64,000 bases of DNA from Chryseobacterium takakiae (GTDB lineage: Bacteria; Bacteroidota; Bacteroidia; Flavobacteriales; Weeksellaceae), in assembly GCF_900129385.1 (NCBI RefSeq), contig NZ_FQVO01000007.1:62001-126000 (forward strand), given 5' to 3'. A model generated the notes under the pieces. It worked only from the letters and a program-made list of their open reading frames with translations. It was not told the DNA's origin and made no database searches. Below, piece by piece: positions 43,581-51,788 of this stretch (position 1 is the first letter of the stretch; each line of letters starts with the position of its first letter). Made by a program: the position numbers and the translations under genes.

Positions 43581-44306
43581 ATGATTGTTTTAGGAAGTAC
43601 ATCGGAAGTAGCACAGGCATTTGTGGAAGAAGCCCTGAAACAGGGAGAAAAGTTTGAAAAAATTTACCTCATCACCTCAAATGTGGAAACCGCAGAAAGA
43701 TTTGCAAGGCATATTGACGTGAAATTTCTTCAGCAGGCTGAAGTGTTAGATATGGATCTGATGAAAGAAGCAGACTACAGCGCGTTTGAAAAGATCAATT
43801 CCAATCTTTTGTTTTGTGCCGCAGGATATTTGGGCGAAGGAACCGCAGAAGGATTATATGATGATAAAAATACGGAAAAAATCATCGGCATCAACTATGC
43901 GAAACTTGTTCCGGTACTCAATTATTTTGCACAGAAATTTGAAAGCAGAAGATCCGGAACAATTATCGGGCTTTCATCGGTGGCCGGTGATCGTGGAAGA
44001 CAGAGCAACTTTATTTACGGCAGTGCTAAAGCAGCTTTTACGGCTTATCTGAGTGGTCTCAGGAATTACCTTTCAGATAAAAAAGTGCACGTGATGACTG
44101 TGAAACCGGGATTTATGGCTACCAAAATGACCGAAGGGCTTTCCCTGAATCCTGCACTTACGGCAAGCCCCAATCAGGCAGCAGGATATATTTTCAAAGC
44201 TTATAGAAAAAGGAGAAACACAGTGTATGTTTTGCCTGTCTGGGGAGTAATTATGTTTGTCATCAGAAATATTCCGGAGTTTATATTTAAAAAGCTTAAG
44301 CTCTAA
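43581..44306 (+). CDS. Short-chain dehydrogenase, DprE2-like
   Basis: A 241-residue SDR enzyme. The nucleotide site is unusual at the very N-terminus (MIVLGSTSEVAQAF), the catalytic tyrosine-lysine pair is in FIYGSAKAAFTAY, and the upstream serine is in GLSSVAGDRG. It would reduce the 2-keto intermediate to polyprenyl-phosphoryl arabinose. Context, 5 bases after the DprE1-like gene, is the main reason for this assignment. A hydrophobic C-terminus (VIMFVIRNIPEF) may bind the membrane near the lipid substrate. Confidence 0.85.
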   Translation: MIVLGSTSEVAQAFVEEALKQGEKFEKIYLITSNVETAERFARHIDVKFLQQAEVLDMDLMKEADYSAFEKINSNLLFCAAGYLGEGTAEGLYDDKNTEKIIGINYAKLVPVLNYFAQKFESRRSGTIIGLSSVAGDRGRQSNFIYGSAKAAFTAYLSGLRNYLSDKKVHVMTVKPGFMATKMTEGLSLNPALTASPNQAAGYIFKAYRKRRNTVYVLPVWGVIMFVIRNIPEFIFKKLKL

Positions 44307-44368
44307 ATTATCTACAGTTAAAAATATCTTTCCGACATTTGCGTTAAGATACATTAAAGAAAAATCCA

Positions 44369-44956
44369 ATGAAGAAATTGTATTGTTTTGATTTCGACGG
44401 GACCCTTACGTATAAAGATACCATGTTTATGTATCTTAGGTTTTACGATCCGGTAAAATTCAGATTACAGTTTCTGAAGCACATTCCGCTTTTTGTTTTG
44501 CTTAAATTAAAACTTGCCGATACCGAAAAGGTGAAAAAAAGTTTTATAGGTTCTATTCTTAAAGGCCAGATGCAGGAAAAAATAGAAAAAAAATCCAACC
44601 AGTTTTTTGAGCATTATTATCCGAAAATTATTCGCGAGAATGCATTGGATTTTATCCGGAATATTGATCGTGAGCATACACACAGCCTTTTGGTAACCGC
44701 TTCATTGGATATCTGGGCAAAACCCTTTGCGGAAGCTTTCCAGATGGAGCTCGTGGCAACAAAAGCAGAATTTAAAAACGGGGTTTTCACAGGTAATTTT
44801 ATAGGAAAAAACTGTAACGGGAAAGAAAAACTGATCCGCATACAGACGGAAATCGCCAGCAGGAAATATGATAAAATCATCGCTTTCGGAGATACCTCAG
44901 GAGACAGGTATATGCTTCAATGGGCAAATGAAGGACATTATCAATTTTTTCACTAA
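44369..44956 (+). CDS. HAD-superfamily phosphatase, subclass IB
   Basis: A 195-residue HAD hydrolase. The nucleophile motif is CFDFDGTLTYKD (D8 and D10), motif II is LLVTASLD, and motif III/IV is IIAFGDTSGDRYML. This SerB-like IB type is common for phosphoserine or small phosphate esters. The gene is 62 bases downstream of the DprE2-like gene. In this setting it could dephosphorylate polyprenyl-phosphoryl-5-phosphoribose, the step between the UbiA and DprE1 reactions; this is inference from position. Confidence 0.85.
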   Translation: MKKLYCFDFDGTLTYKDTMFMYLRFYDPVKFRLQFLKHIPLFVLLKLKLADTEKVKKSFIGSILKGQMQEKIEKKSNQFFEHYYPKIIRENALDFIRNIDREHTHSLLVTASLDIWAKPFAEAFQMELVATKAEFKNGVFTGNFIGKNCNGKEKLIRIQTEIASRKYDKIIAFGDTSGDRYMLQWANEGHYQFFH

Positions 44957-45070
44957 TTTTGGGAAATGAAATTCAGCATAAGGATTAGGCTTTAAAGCTG
45001 AAAAATAAATCCTTAAGCTGCTGTTTTCGGTAATAAACTGATTCCGTAGAAATAAAATTTTCAAAGTAAA

Positions 45071-46246
45071 ATGAATAAAATATATTTAGATAACGCTGCC
45101 ACAACGCCTCTTGCAGAAGAAGTTATCGATGCAATGGTAGATACCATGAAAATGAATTTTGGTAACCCGTCTTCAACGCACAGTTTCGGACAGGAAGCAA
45201 AAATTCTTATCGAAAACGTAAGAAGGCAGGTTGCAGATTATCTTCATGTTACTCCGGCCGAAATCATATTCACATCCTGCGGGACGGAATCCAATAATAT
45301 GATTATCAAATCTGCCGTTGATCATCTTGGAGTACAGAGAATTATCAGTTCTCCTCTGGAACACAAATGTGTTTCCGAGAGTATCCTGGATATGAAAAAC
45401 AGAAAAGGAGTAGAAGTAAACTACATCCGTCCTGATGAGAAAGGAGATATCGATCTTACAAAGCTGGAAGCATTACTGAAGTCTTCAGATAAAAAAACAT
45501 TGGTAAGCCTGATGCATGCCAACAACGAAATAGGAAATCTTACCGATATTAAAAAGGTGGCAGAACTTTGTAAAGCCAATAATGCGCTTTTCCATTCGGA
45601 TACGGTACAGACCATGGCACATATGCAGCTGGACTTTTCCGATATTCAGGTAGATTTTGCATCATGCAGTGCGCATAAATTTCACGGTCCGAAAGGTGTA
45701 GGTTTTGCCTTTATCAGAAAATCAAGCGGGCTAAAAGGTATTATTACCGGAGGACCACAGGAAAGAAGTCTCAGAGCAGGAACAGAAAACGTAGCCGGAA
45801 TTGTAGGATTAGGAAAAGCATTGGAACTTTCTCTGAATCACTTGGAAGAATACGCATCTCATATGCAGAATATTAAAGCATACGCTGTAGAAAAGCTTAC
45901 GCAAACTGTTCCCGGCATTAAGTTTAATGGAAGAAGTAATGAAAAAGAAACCAGTCTTTATACAGTTTTAAGTGCTTTATTGCCTTATAAAAACCCGTTA
46001 ATTGGTCTTCAGCTGGATATGAAAGGAATAGCAATTTCTCAGGGGAGTGCATGTTCTTCAGGAGCATCTAAGCCATCAATGGTAATGATGATGGTACTTT
46101 CTGAAGATGAAATGGACCACTGTACGCCTTTACGGATCTCTTTTAGCCATATGACCACTACCGAAGATATTGATGCCTTAGCAGATGCTTTGCATGAAAT
46201 TTCTAAAGACTTTGTTATAGAAAATACAAATGTTGAGCATAGATAA
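45071..46246 (+). CDS. Cysteine desulfurase
   Basis: A 391-residue PLP enzyme of the NifS/IscS type that passes sulfur from cysteine to acceptor proteins. PLP lysine K203 is in SCSAHKFHGPKG, and the sulfur-carrying C328 lies in the mobile loop GSACSSGASKPS. The N-terminus IYLDNAATTPL is typical. It is the only sulfur-donor gene in the window. Other iron-sulfur assembly genes are absent nearby. Thioredoxin follows 83 bases downstream on the same strand. LipA at 59179 is one possible user of the sulfur. Confidence 0.92.
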   Translation: MNKIYLDNAATTPLAEEVIDAMVDTMKMNFGNPSSTHSFGQEAKILIENVRRQVADYLHVTPAEIIFTSCGTESNNMIIKSAVDHLGVQRIISSPLEHKCVSESILDMKNRKGVEVNYIRPDEKGDIDLTKLEALLKSSDKKTLVSLMHANNEIGNLTDIKKVAELCKANNALFHSDTVQTMAHMQLDFSDIQVDFASCSAHKFHGPKGVGFAFIRKSSGLKGIITGGPQERSLRAGTENVAGIVGLGKALELSLNHLEEYASHMQNIKAYAVEKLTQTVPGIKFNGRSNEKETSLYTVLSALLPYKNPLIGLQLDMKGIAISQGSACSSGASKPSMVMMMVLSEDEMDHCTPLRISFSHMTTTEDIDALADALHEISKDFVIENTNVEHR

Positions 46247-46329
46247 CTCTATTACTCAAATGGCGTAATTTTGGTGTTAGTTTATAAGTAAACAAGAATA
46301 TAATATTAATTAAATAAAAGAAATTAAAA

Positions 46330-46647
46330 ATGGCTTTAGAAATTACAGACAGCTCATTTCAGGAAACGGTTTTAAAATCAGATAAGCCGGTATTGGTAGA
46401 CTTTTGGGCAGTATGGTGCGGACCTTGTAGAACGTTGGGACCAATTATCGAAGAGGTTGCAACGGATTTCGAAGGGAAAGCGGTAGTGGGAAAAGTGGAT
46501 GTAGACAACAACCAGGAAATTTCAATGCAGTATGGGATTAGAAATATTCCTACAGTACTTATTTTTAAGAATGGTGAAGTTGTTGACAAATTAGTTGGTG
46601 TGGCTCCAAAAGATGTGATCGCTCAAAAACTAAGCGCACACTTATAA
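46330..46647 (+). CDS. trxA: Thioredoxin
   Basis: A 105-residue cytoplasmic disulfide reductase with the canonical active site WCGPC (C30 and C33) and the cis-Pro segment RNIPTVLIF. The length and sequence are fully typical. It has a strong terminator at 46670. No signal peptide, so it serves the cytoplasm. Confidence 0.95.
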   Translation: MALEITDSSFQETVLKSDKPVLVDFWAVWCGPCRTLGPIIEEVATDFEGKAVVGKVDVDNNQEISMQYGIRNIPTVLIFKNGEVVDKLVGVAPKDVIAQKLSAHL

Positions 46648-46669
46648 AATAATAAGTTTGATAATGAAT

Positions 46670-46697
46670 GCCTTCCATTTTTGGAAGGCTTTTTTTT
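46670..46697 (+). terminator. Terminator after trxA
   Basis: An 8-bp GC-rich stem GCCTTCCA/TGGAAGGC with a short T loop and a run of T. Confidence 0.85.
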
Positions 46698-46706
46698 CTA
46701 AAATAA

Positions 46707-46737
46707 TTTGCAGGAAAGGAAAAAAGTTGTAGTTTTG
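46707..46737 (+). promoter_or_regulatory. Promoter of the tRNA-Asp array
   Basis: TTTG (46707-46710), a 19-base spacer, TAGTTTTG (46730-46737), followed 36 bases later by the first tRNA-Asp. Confidence 0.75.
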
Positions 46738-46773
46738 CAATCACAAAAAAGAAACAACGTTCTTTAAAAAAAT

Positions 46774-46847
46774 GATCCGGTAGTTCAGCTGGTTAGAATG
46801 CCGCCCTGTCACGGCGGAGGTCGCGGGTTCGAGTCCCGTCCGGATCG
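46774..46847 (+). tRNA. tRNA-Asp(GTC), copy 1
   Basis: A 74-base cloverleaf: acceptor GATCCGG/CCGGATC, anticodon loop CTGTCAC, T arm GCGGGTTCGAGTCCCGT. It differs from copies 2 and 3 by at most one base in the D loop. Confidence 0.96.
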
Positions 46848-46877
46848 CAGAAGTTTTATCAATTTCTTTAAAAAATT

Positions 46878-46951
46878 GATCCGGTAGTTCAGTTGGTTAG
46901 AATGCCGCCCTGTCACGGCGGAGGTCGCGGGTTCGAGTCCCGTCCGGATCG
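46878..46951 (+). tRNA. tRNA-Asp(GTC), copy 2
   Basis: The same cloverleaf as copy 1 with AGTTGG in place of AGCTGG in the D loop. It starts exactly 104 bases after copy 1. Confidence 0.96.
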
Positions 46952-46981
46952 CAGAAGTTTTATCAGTTTCTTTAAAAAATT

Positions 46982-47055
46982 GATCCGGTAGTTCAGCTGG
47001 TTAGAATGCCGCCCTGTCACGGCGGAGGTCGCGGGTTCGAGTCCCGTCCGGATCG
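46982..47055 (+). tRNA. tRNA-Asp(GTC), copy 3
   Basis: Identical to copy 1 and spaced 104 bases from copy 2. It is followed by a terminator. Confidence 0.96.
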
Positions 47056-47057
47056 CA

Positions 47058-47094
47058 GTTAAAGTCATCAATTAATTTTGGTGACTTTTTTTAT
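47058..47094 (+). terminator. Terminator of the tRNA-Asp array
   Basis: A stem AAAGTCA(T)C/GGTGACTTT around an AT loop with a run of seven T after it. Confidence 0.75.
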
Positions 47095-47219
47095 TGTAAA
47101 CTTGATTCTCCATACAATAAAAAAAGTACTTTTTAAGCAGTATATTTATCATGTATATATCTCACATTAGATTGTTCTTGCATGCATCAAATTCATTCTG
47201 AAGAAATATCTTTTTCTAG

Positions 47220-47227
47220 TATATTTG
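47220..47227 (+). promoter_or_regulatory. -7 element of the ECF sigma operon
   Basis: TATATTTG matches TAnnTTTG, 22 bases before the ATG at 47249, and overlaps an in-frame TTG at 47225. A -33 TTTG is not seen, so some expression may depend on another sigma factor. Confidence 0.5.
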
Positions 47228-47248
47228 TCATATCTAAACAGAACAGTG

Positions 47249-47839
47249 ATGAAAAATAATGATTCAGGTTTAGCTCCCGAACAATGGGTAGATACATTTG
47301 CTGATTTTCTTTACAGCTTTGCTATAACCAGAGTAAACTCCAGAGAGGATGCCGAAGATATTGTGCAGGACACTTTCTTGGCAGCATTTAAAAATGCAGG
47401 CAAATTTGAAGAAAGATCATCCGTAAAAACATGGCTTACCAGCATTCTCAAAAATAAAATTATAGATTATTACAGGAAAAAAAGCCATAGCAGCCAAAGC
47501 TACGAAGACTATCTTGGGGAAACGGAAGCGTCATTCGAAAATGCATTTTTCAATCAGGACAACTATGGCAGATGGAAGCAGGATATTAATAAAAATTATC
47601 TCTCCGAAAGTGCAGACGATTATCTTTTAAGCAAAGAGTTTTATAAAATCATGGAATTCTGCCTGCAAAAACTACCTTCAAAGCTAAAACCTGTTTTCGT
47701 TGCCAAATATATGCTGGATGAAGATGCCGAAAAAATTTGTAAGGAATTTAATATTACTTCGTCTAATTATTGGGTCCTTCTTTTCCGGGCTAAAACACTC
47801 CTGAGAAGCTGCCTTGAAAAAAATGAAATTACTTTGTAG
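47249..47839 (+). CDS. ECF-type RNA polymerase sigma factor
   Basis: A 196-residue sigma-70 family protein of the ECF group. Region 2 covers about 17-80 (SREDAEDIVQDTFLAAF and WLTSILKNKIIDYYRKK), with region 4 at about 135-190 (LPSKLKPVFVAKYML). The linker of about 50 residues is longer than usual. The start is the ATG at 47249. It is followed after 3 bases by a small zinc-type protein likely to be its anti-sigma factor, then by a redox-themed gene run. Confidence 0.88.
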   Translation: MKNNDSGLAPEQWVDTFADFLYSFAITRVNSREDAEDIVQDTFLAAFKNAGKFEERSSVKTWLTSILKNKIIDYYRKKSHSSQSYEDYLGETEASFENAFFNQDNYGRWKQDINKNYLSESADDYLLSKEFYKIMEFCLQKLPSKLKPVFVAKYMLDEDAEKICKEFNITSSNYWVLLFRAKTLLRSCLEKNEITL

Positions 47840-47842
47840 ATT

Positions 47843-48109
47843 ATGAAATTTATTAACAACCTTTTACACAACTGTGAGGAGACCTCTCTTAACATCGTTA
47901 AATCCGAAGAAACTTCTTTGTCTGTGTCAGAATGGCTGAAGGTGAAATTTCATATTGCATTTTGCAAATGCTGCAGGAATTTCGGCAAACAGACCAAAGC
48001 AATGGATAAAGCATTACAATATCACTTTCATGAAAATATCTCTGGAAAAGAAACAAAAGCTTCTGATGCATTAAAGAACAAGATAAAAGAAAATTTACAA
48101 AAAATGTAA
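47843..48109 (+). CDS. Small zinc-type anti-sigma factor candidate
   Basis: An 88-residue protein without membrane segments. The ligand set C11-x25-H37-x3-C41-x2-C44 (CEETSLNI... KFHIAFCKCC) matches the zf-HC2/ZAS pattern of anti-sigma factors. Its position, 3 bases after the sigma gene, supports this role. Because it is soluble, it resembles RsrA-type thiol-sensitive regulators more than membrane anti-sigmas; release of sigma on cysteine oxidation would be the model. The C-terminal half is charged and helical. Confidence 0.72.
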   Translation: MKFINNLLHNCEETSLNIVKSEETSLSVSEWLKVKFHIAFCKCCRNFGKQTKAMDKALQYHFHENISGKETKASDALKNKIKENLQKM

Positions 48110-48157
48110 AATTTTGTAAGGAATAAAATTTTGTCCCGTCTAAGCTTAAAATAAGCA

Positions 48158-48604
48158 ATGAAAACAAAATTCTTTATTCCGTTTCTATTATTGATAAGCA
48201 GTATTCTATTATCACAAACTTCAAACATTAATCAGGAAAATGGTGTTGCCAATTATGGCTATGATGTGGTAAGTTATTTTTCCGGAAAACCGCAGCACGG
48301 ATCAGCAAAAAATGCTGTAAAATATCAGGGAACAGATTATTACTTCGTCAACGCTGAAAATAAAGCTAAATTTCAGAAAGAACCCGGGAAATATCTCCCT
48401 CAATATGGTGGTTATTGTGCTTTTGCAATGGGAGATTATGGTAAAAAAGTACAGGTAGATCCCAAAACATACAAAATTACGGATGGGAAACTGTATCTGT
48501 TTTACAATAAGCTCTTAACCAACACCCTTACAAGTTGGAATAAAGATGAAAAAAACCTTGTCATTAAGGCAGATAAAAACTGGAAAAAATTTACAACAAA
48601 ATAA
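48158..48604 (+). CDS. YHS domain-containing exported protein
   Basis: A 148-residue protein with a signal peptide (MKTKFFIPFLLLISSILLSQ). The YHS-like core reads GYDVVSYFSGKPQHGSAKNAVKYQGTDYYF (split here by short gaps), then NAENKAKFQKEPGKYLPQYGGYC. YHS domains are thought to bind metals. It lies 48 bases after the anti-sigma gene and 3 before the DM13 gene. Its envelope location and neighbours suggest a redox or metal task. Confidence 0.85.
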   Translation: MKTKFFIPFLLLISSILLSQTSNINQENGVANYGYDVVSYFSGKPQHGSAKNAVKYQGTDYYFVNAENKAKFQKEPGKYLPQYGGYCAFAMGDYGKKVQVDPKTYKITDGKLYLFYNKLLTNTLTSWNKDEKNLVIKADKNWKKFTTK

Positions 48605-48607
48605 TAA

Positions 48608-49039
48608 ATGATGAAAAAATTAATCTTGATTCTTGCAGCAGGCTTATTTCTTCAGAGCTGTGTAAGAGAAAACACTTCCACCGAAGATTTAATGGAAATG
48701 GCCCCGGAAAACGCCAAGCTTATTTCCTCCGGAGATTTTATGAAGGGACCTTACGGAAACAATATCGGCGGGAAAGCAGAGATTTACGAGAAAGACGGTG
48801 TTTACACACTTGCTTTTGATAAAGATTTTTCAGTAAGCAACGGGCCGGATCTTTATGTATATCTAAGTACAGAACAGCAGCCTAATAATTTTATTTCGCT
48901 GGGAAAACTAAAATCCGTTAACGGTGGACAAGTATATACCTTTGCGACAAAGCCGGATTTAGATACCTATAAATACGCTGTGGTACACTGTCAGCAATAC
49001 AATCATCTATTCTCATACGCATTACTTCAAAAAAAATAA
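48608..49039 (+). CDS. DM13 domain lipoprotein
   Basis: A 143-residue lipoprotein with signal ending at C18 (LFLQSC). The mature part is a DM13 domain: ISSGDFMKGPYG, DFSVSNGPDLYVYLS, and the conserved cysteine in AVVHCQQYNHLF. DM13 is proposed to be a cytochrome-like redox domain with a nearly invariant cysteine. It starts 3 bases after the YHS gene and ends 2 bases before the DoxX-like gene. Confidence 0.87.
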   Translation: MMKKLILILAAGLFLQSCVRENTSTEDLMEMAPENAKLISSGDFMKGPYGNNIGGKAEIYEKDGVYTLAFDKDFSVSNGPDLYVYLSTEQQPNNFISLGKLKSVNGGQVYTFATKPDLDTYKYAVVHCQQYNHLFSYALLQKK

Positions 49040-49041
49040 AC

Positions 49042-49425
49042 ATGAAAAAAATTGTAAATTGGGTAATCAGACTTGTCCCCGTAATCATTATGCTGCAAAC
49101 ACTTTATTTTAAATTTTCCGCAGCACCGGAATCCGTATATATTTTCTCAAAAATTGGGATGGAACCTTATGGAAGGATAGGAATTGGTGTTCTGGAGCTG
49201 ATTGCGTCCATTCTTATTTTAATACCGAGAACCACCTCATATGGCGCTGTTTTAGGGCTGGGGCTGATGCTGGGAGCCATCCGGTTTCATGTTACGGAAT
49301 TAGGGATCGAAGTGCAGAACGATGGGGGAAAGCTGTTTTATCTGGCGGTAATTGTCGCAGTATTTTGTGTATTATTAATTGCCATACACCAAAAACAGAT
49401 TTTTTCTCTATTTTCTAAAAAATAA
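49042..49425 (+). CDS. DoxX-like membrane protein
   Basis: A 127-residue inner-membrane protein with four helices (about 7-25, 45-65, 70-88, 100-118). The early TLYFKFSAAPES and the GxGxLELIASILIL-type second helix match the DoxX/DoxD-like family, which is linked to thiosulfate or quinol redox chemistry in some organisms. It is embedded in the same gene run as YHS and DM13. Confidence 0.8.
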   Translation: MKKIVNWVIRLVPVIIMLQTLYFKFSAAPESVYIFSKIGMEPYGRIGIGVLELIASILILIPRTTSYGAVLGLGLMLGAIRFHVTELGIEVQNDGGKLFYLAVIVAVFCVLLIAIHQKQIFSLFSKK

Positions 49426-49440
49426 AATGAGCATAACTTT

Positions 49441-49929
49441 ATGATAAGAAGTATTGAAAATAATCTGCAGGAATTATCCCGGATAATAGGCCCAATTTCA
49501 GATCATTTGTATACAAAGAAAAGCAAATACTTGTTTGGAAGTTCAATCGGGCAGCACATCAGGCACATCCTTGAAATGTATGAAGTATTGCTGTCCGGTT
49601 ACCATTCAGGAAAATTTTCTTTTGAAAACAGGAAAAGGAACCAGACTCTTGAAGAAAATGTGAAAGAAATGCTCAATACCATTGAAAGCATCTCCGCTGA
49701 AATCAATAAAAAAGATAAAGAGCTGATATGCGTTCTGCACGATCATGCAAACCAACAGCAGGAACTTAAAACAACCTATTTCCGGGAGTTGCTCTATTGC
49801 TTTGAACACGGGATCCATCATCAGGCATTAATAAAAGTTGCCCTTAAAGAATTTGAATGGGAAAATATCCCTGAGAATTTCGGAGTGGCCCCTTCAACGG
49901 TAAAATTCAGACTTGCATGTGTACAGTAA
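49441..49929 (+). CDS. DinB-like protein
   Basis: A 162-residue four-helix bundle protein of the DinB/YfiT fold. Possible metal ligands are H39 and nearby His in IGQHIRHILEMYE, and H122/H126 in CFEHGIHHQAL. The family includes metal-dependent thiol transferases (bacillithiol/mycothiol type), though many members have no known substrate. It overlaps the NRDE gene by 13 bases. Confidence 0.8.
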   Translation: MIRSIENNLQELSRIIGPISDHLYTKKSKYLFGSSIGQHIRHILEMYEVLLSGYHSGKFSFENRKRNQTLEENVKEMLNTIESISAEINKKDKELICVLHDHANQQQELKTTYFRELLYCFEHGIHHQALIKVALKEFEWENIPENFGVAPSTVKFRLACVQ

Positions 49930-50630
49930 GCTATTTTAAAACCCGGGATTCAATAATTTTTACCTCTAATCGGGATGAGAAAAAAAACCGGGAAAAAGCA
50001 CTCTTTCCAAATACTTTGGAGCTGGAGGACCGTTTATTGTATTTCCCTAAAGATAAAAAAGCATCAGGAACCTGGTTTGTGATTGATGACAAAGGCAATG
50101 CAGCGATCCTCTTGAACGGGGCTTTCCAAAAACATATAAGCAATCCGCCCTATAAGAAAAGCAGGGGAATCGTACTTTTAGATATTGTTAAAGACAAAAA
50201 TTTTTTGCACGCTTTTCAGGAATATGACTTGTCAGGAATAGAACCTTTTCAGTTATTGGTTTTCTTCGATAAAAAATTAATGAGGCTGCTTTGGGACGGA
50301 ACCGTTAAACATCAATTTTTCTTAAATGAAAATGAAAGCCATCTGCTTTCTTCCAAAACATTGTACAACGACAGTATTGAAAATGAAAGGCAAAAAGATT
50401 TCATGCGATTTCAGATGGGTAGAAATATAGAATCCGGGGAAATACTTAATTTCCACAAAAAACATCAGATAGAAAAAGAACCTGAAATAGATTTATCAAT
50501 AAAAGAAGAATATATTACGGTAAGCATCACCCAGCTTATTATTAAACAAGATAGGATTCATTTTGCATATCATGATCTTACAGAAAACACAATACAACAT
50601 ACAAAAATTGAGAAAAGAAGTCTTGTTTAA
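49917..50630 (+). CDS. NRDE family (TANGO2-like) protein
   Basis: A 237-residue protein starting MCTVSYF, so Cys2 becomes the N-terminal residue after Met removal, as in Ntn hydrolases. The family name motif NRDE is in FTSNRDEKKNRE near residues 18-21. SGTWFVIDDKGNAAILLNG follows at about 51-70. TANGO2 homologues relate to envelope or haem handling; the role is not certain in bacteria. It overlaps both neighbours. Confidence 0.87.
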   Translation: MCTVSYFKTRDSIIFTSNRDEKKNREKALFPNTLELEDRLLYFPKDKKASGTWFVIDDKGNAAILLNGAFQKHISNPPYKKSRGIVLLDIVKDKNFLHAFQEYDLSGIEPFQLLVFFDKKLMRLLWDGTVKHQFFLNENESHLLSSKTLYNDSIENERQKDFMRFQMGRNIESGEILNFHKKHQIEKEPEIDLSIKEEYITVSITQLIIKQDRIHFAYHDLTENTIQHTKIEKRSLV

Positions 50631-51666
50631 ACTGCGATACAAATGGCATCGCTTAATCCACTGGGAGTTTTGGCCTATGTGGGCAGTTTATCTTCCATGT
50701 ATTGTCTATTACTTTTGGATCAGCCTGAAATCACGGTCTTTCGGTTTCTTTAGAGCGGTAAATCCTGCCATTGTTCATGGCGGAATGACACTGGAAGATA
50801 AAAATTTTGTCAACCGGCTTTTACCCCAAAATTATCGGGCAAAATCTTTTCTTATTGAATGCGAAACTAACCTGCAGGAAATCGAAAGTATAATCCGGAA
50901 AAACGGCCTGGAATATCCTGTTATTTTAAAACCCAATAATGGCTGCAGAGGCAGGAATGTAGAATTGATAAGAAATAACGAAAGTCTTAAAAAGTATCTT
51001 GAAAACAACGGAAATGAAGACCTGCTTTTGGAAGAATATATTAGTTTCCCTAATGAAATCGGGGTTTTCTACATCAGGTTTCCTAATGAAAAAAAGGGTT
51101 TCATCAGCGGCATTGTAGAAAAGAAAGGCATTACGGTTACGGGAAATGGGCAACAGACTCTGGGCGAACTCATACAATACAATCTTCGGTATCACTCGTT
51201 TTATCTGAAAATTTTTCAAGATGACTGTCACCAGATCAACTGTATTCCCGATGCAAATGAACAAATAGTTGTAAGCAGTATTGGAAATCATGCAAGAGGA
51301 GCGACATTTTATGATGTTTCGGATAAAATTTCAGAAAAGCTTACCGATGTATTTAATGAGATCTGTTCTTCCGTAGATGGTTTTTATTATGGAAGATTTG
51401 ATGTGAAATTTAATAGCTGGGAAGAGCTTGAAAGTGGAGAAAATTTCAGGATTATAGAATTAAATGGCGCCGCATCAGAACCTACTTTTATTTATGATCC
51501 CCGACATTCTTATTTTTTTGCCATTAAAGAAATCATAAGGCATTGGAATTTCATGTATAAAATTGCAAAGTTTAATAAGAAAAAAGGACATTCCTTTACA
51601 AGCCGTGAAGATTGCTGGAAAATCCTCAAAGAATTTAATCCTTTCCTGACATCATCAGGAATCTAA
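50572..51666 (+). CDS. ATP-grasp domain protein
   Basis: A protein of 364 residues from the ATG at 50572, or 347 from a TTG at 50623 with an AGAAAAGAAG ribosome site, which would give a more usual overlap of 8 bases. An N-terminal hydrophobic helix (MWAVYLPCIVYYFWISL) is followed by an ATP-grasp fold: YPVILKPNNGCRGRNVELI, LLEEYISFPNEIGVFY and FYYGRFDVKFNSW...IELNGAASEPT. It joins a carboxylate to an amine in an unknown pathway. It ends the sigma-led run; a weak hairpin follows at 51694. Confidence 0.82.
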   Translation: MILQKTQYNIQKLRKEVLFKLRYKWHRLIHWEFWPMWAVYLPCIVYYFWISLKSRSFGFFRAVNPAIVHGGMTLEDKNFVNRLLPQNYRAKSFLIECETNLQEIESIIRKNGLEYPVILKPNNGCRGRNVELIRNNESLKKYLENNGNEDLLLEEYISFPNEIGVFYIRFPNEKKGFISGIVEKKGITVTGNGQQTLGELIQYNLRYHSFYLKIFQDDCHQINCIPDANEQIVVSSIGNHARGATFYDVSDKISEKLTDVFNEICSSVDGFYYGRFDVKFNSWEELESGENFRIIELNGAASEPTFIYDPRHSYFFAIKEIIRHWNFMYKIAKFNKKKGHSFTSREDCWKILKEFNPFLTSSGI

Positions 51667-51693
51667 AGATTTAGAATGTTTTTATAAACAGGC

Positions 51694-51722
51694 ACCGTAT
51701 TTTTACGGTATTTTAAATTCCG
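51694..51722 (+). terminator. Possible terminator after the ATP-grasp gene
   Basis: A 6-bp stem ACCGTA/TACGGT with loop TTTT; the T-run is interrupted, so this is a weak call. Confidence 0.4.
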
Positions 51723-51788
51723 TTTTTATTATTCGGATTTAGGTCTGATATTTGTACTGGTTAGCAAAACGATTCGGGTACTTTATTT

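Noticed and set aside
44957..45070. Riboswitch or leader RNA before the cysteine desulfurase gene
   Set aside because: The 114-base gap shows no strong stem or conserved riboswitch core.
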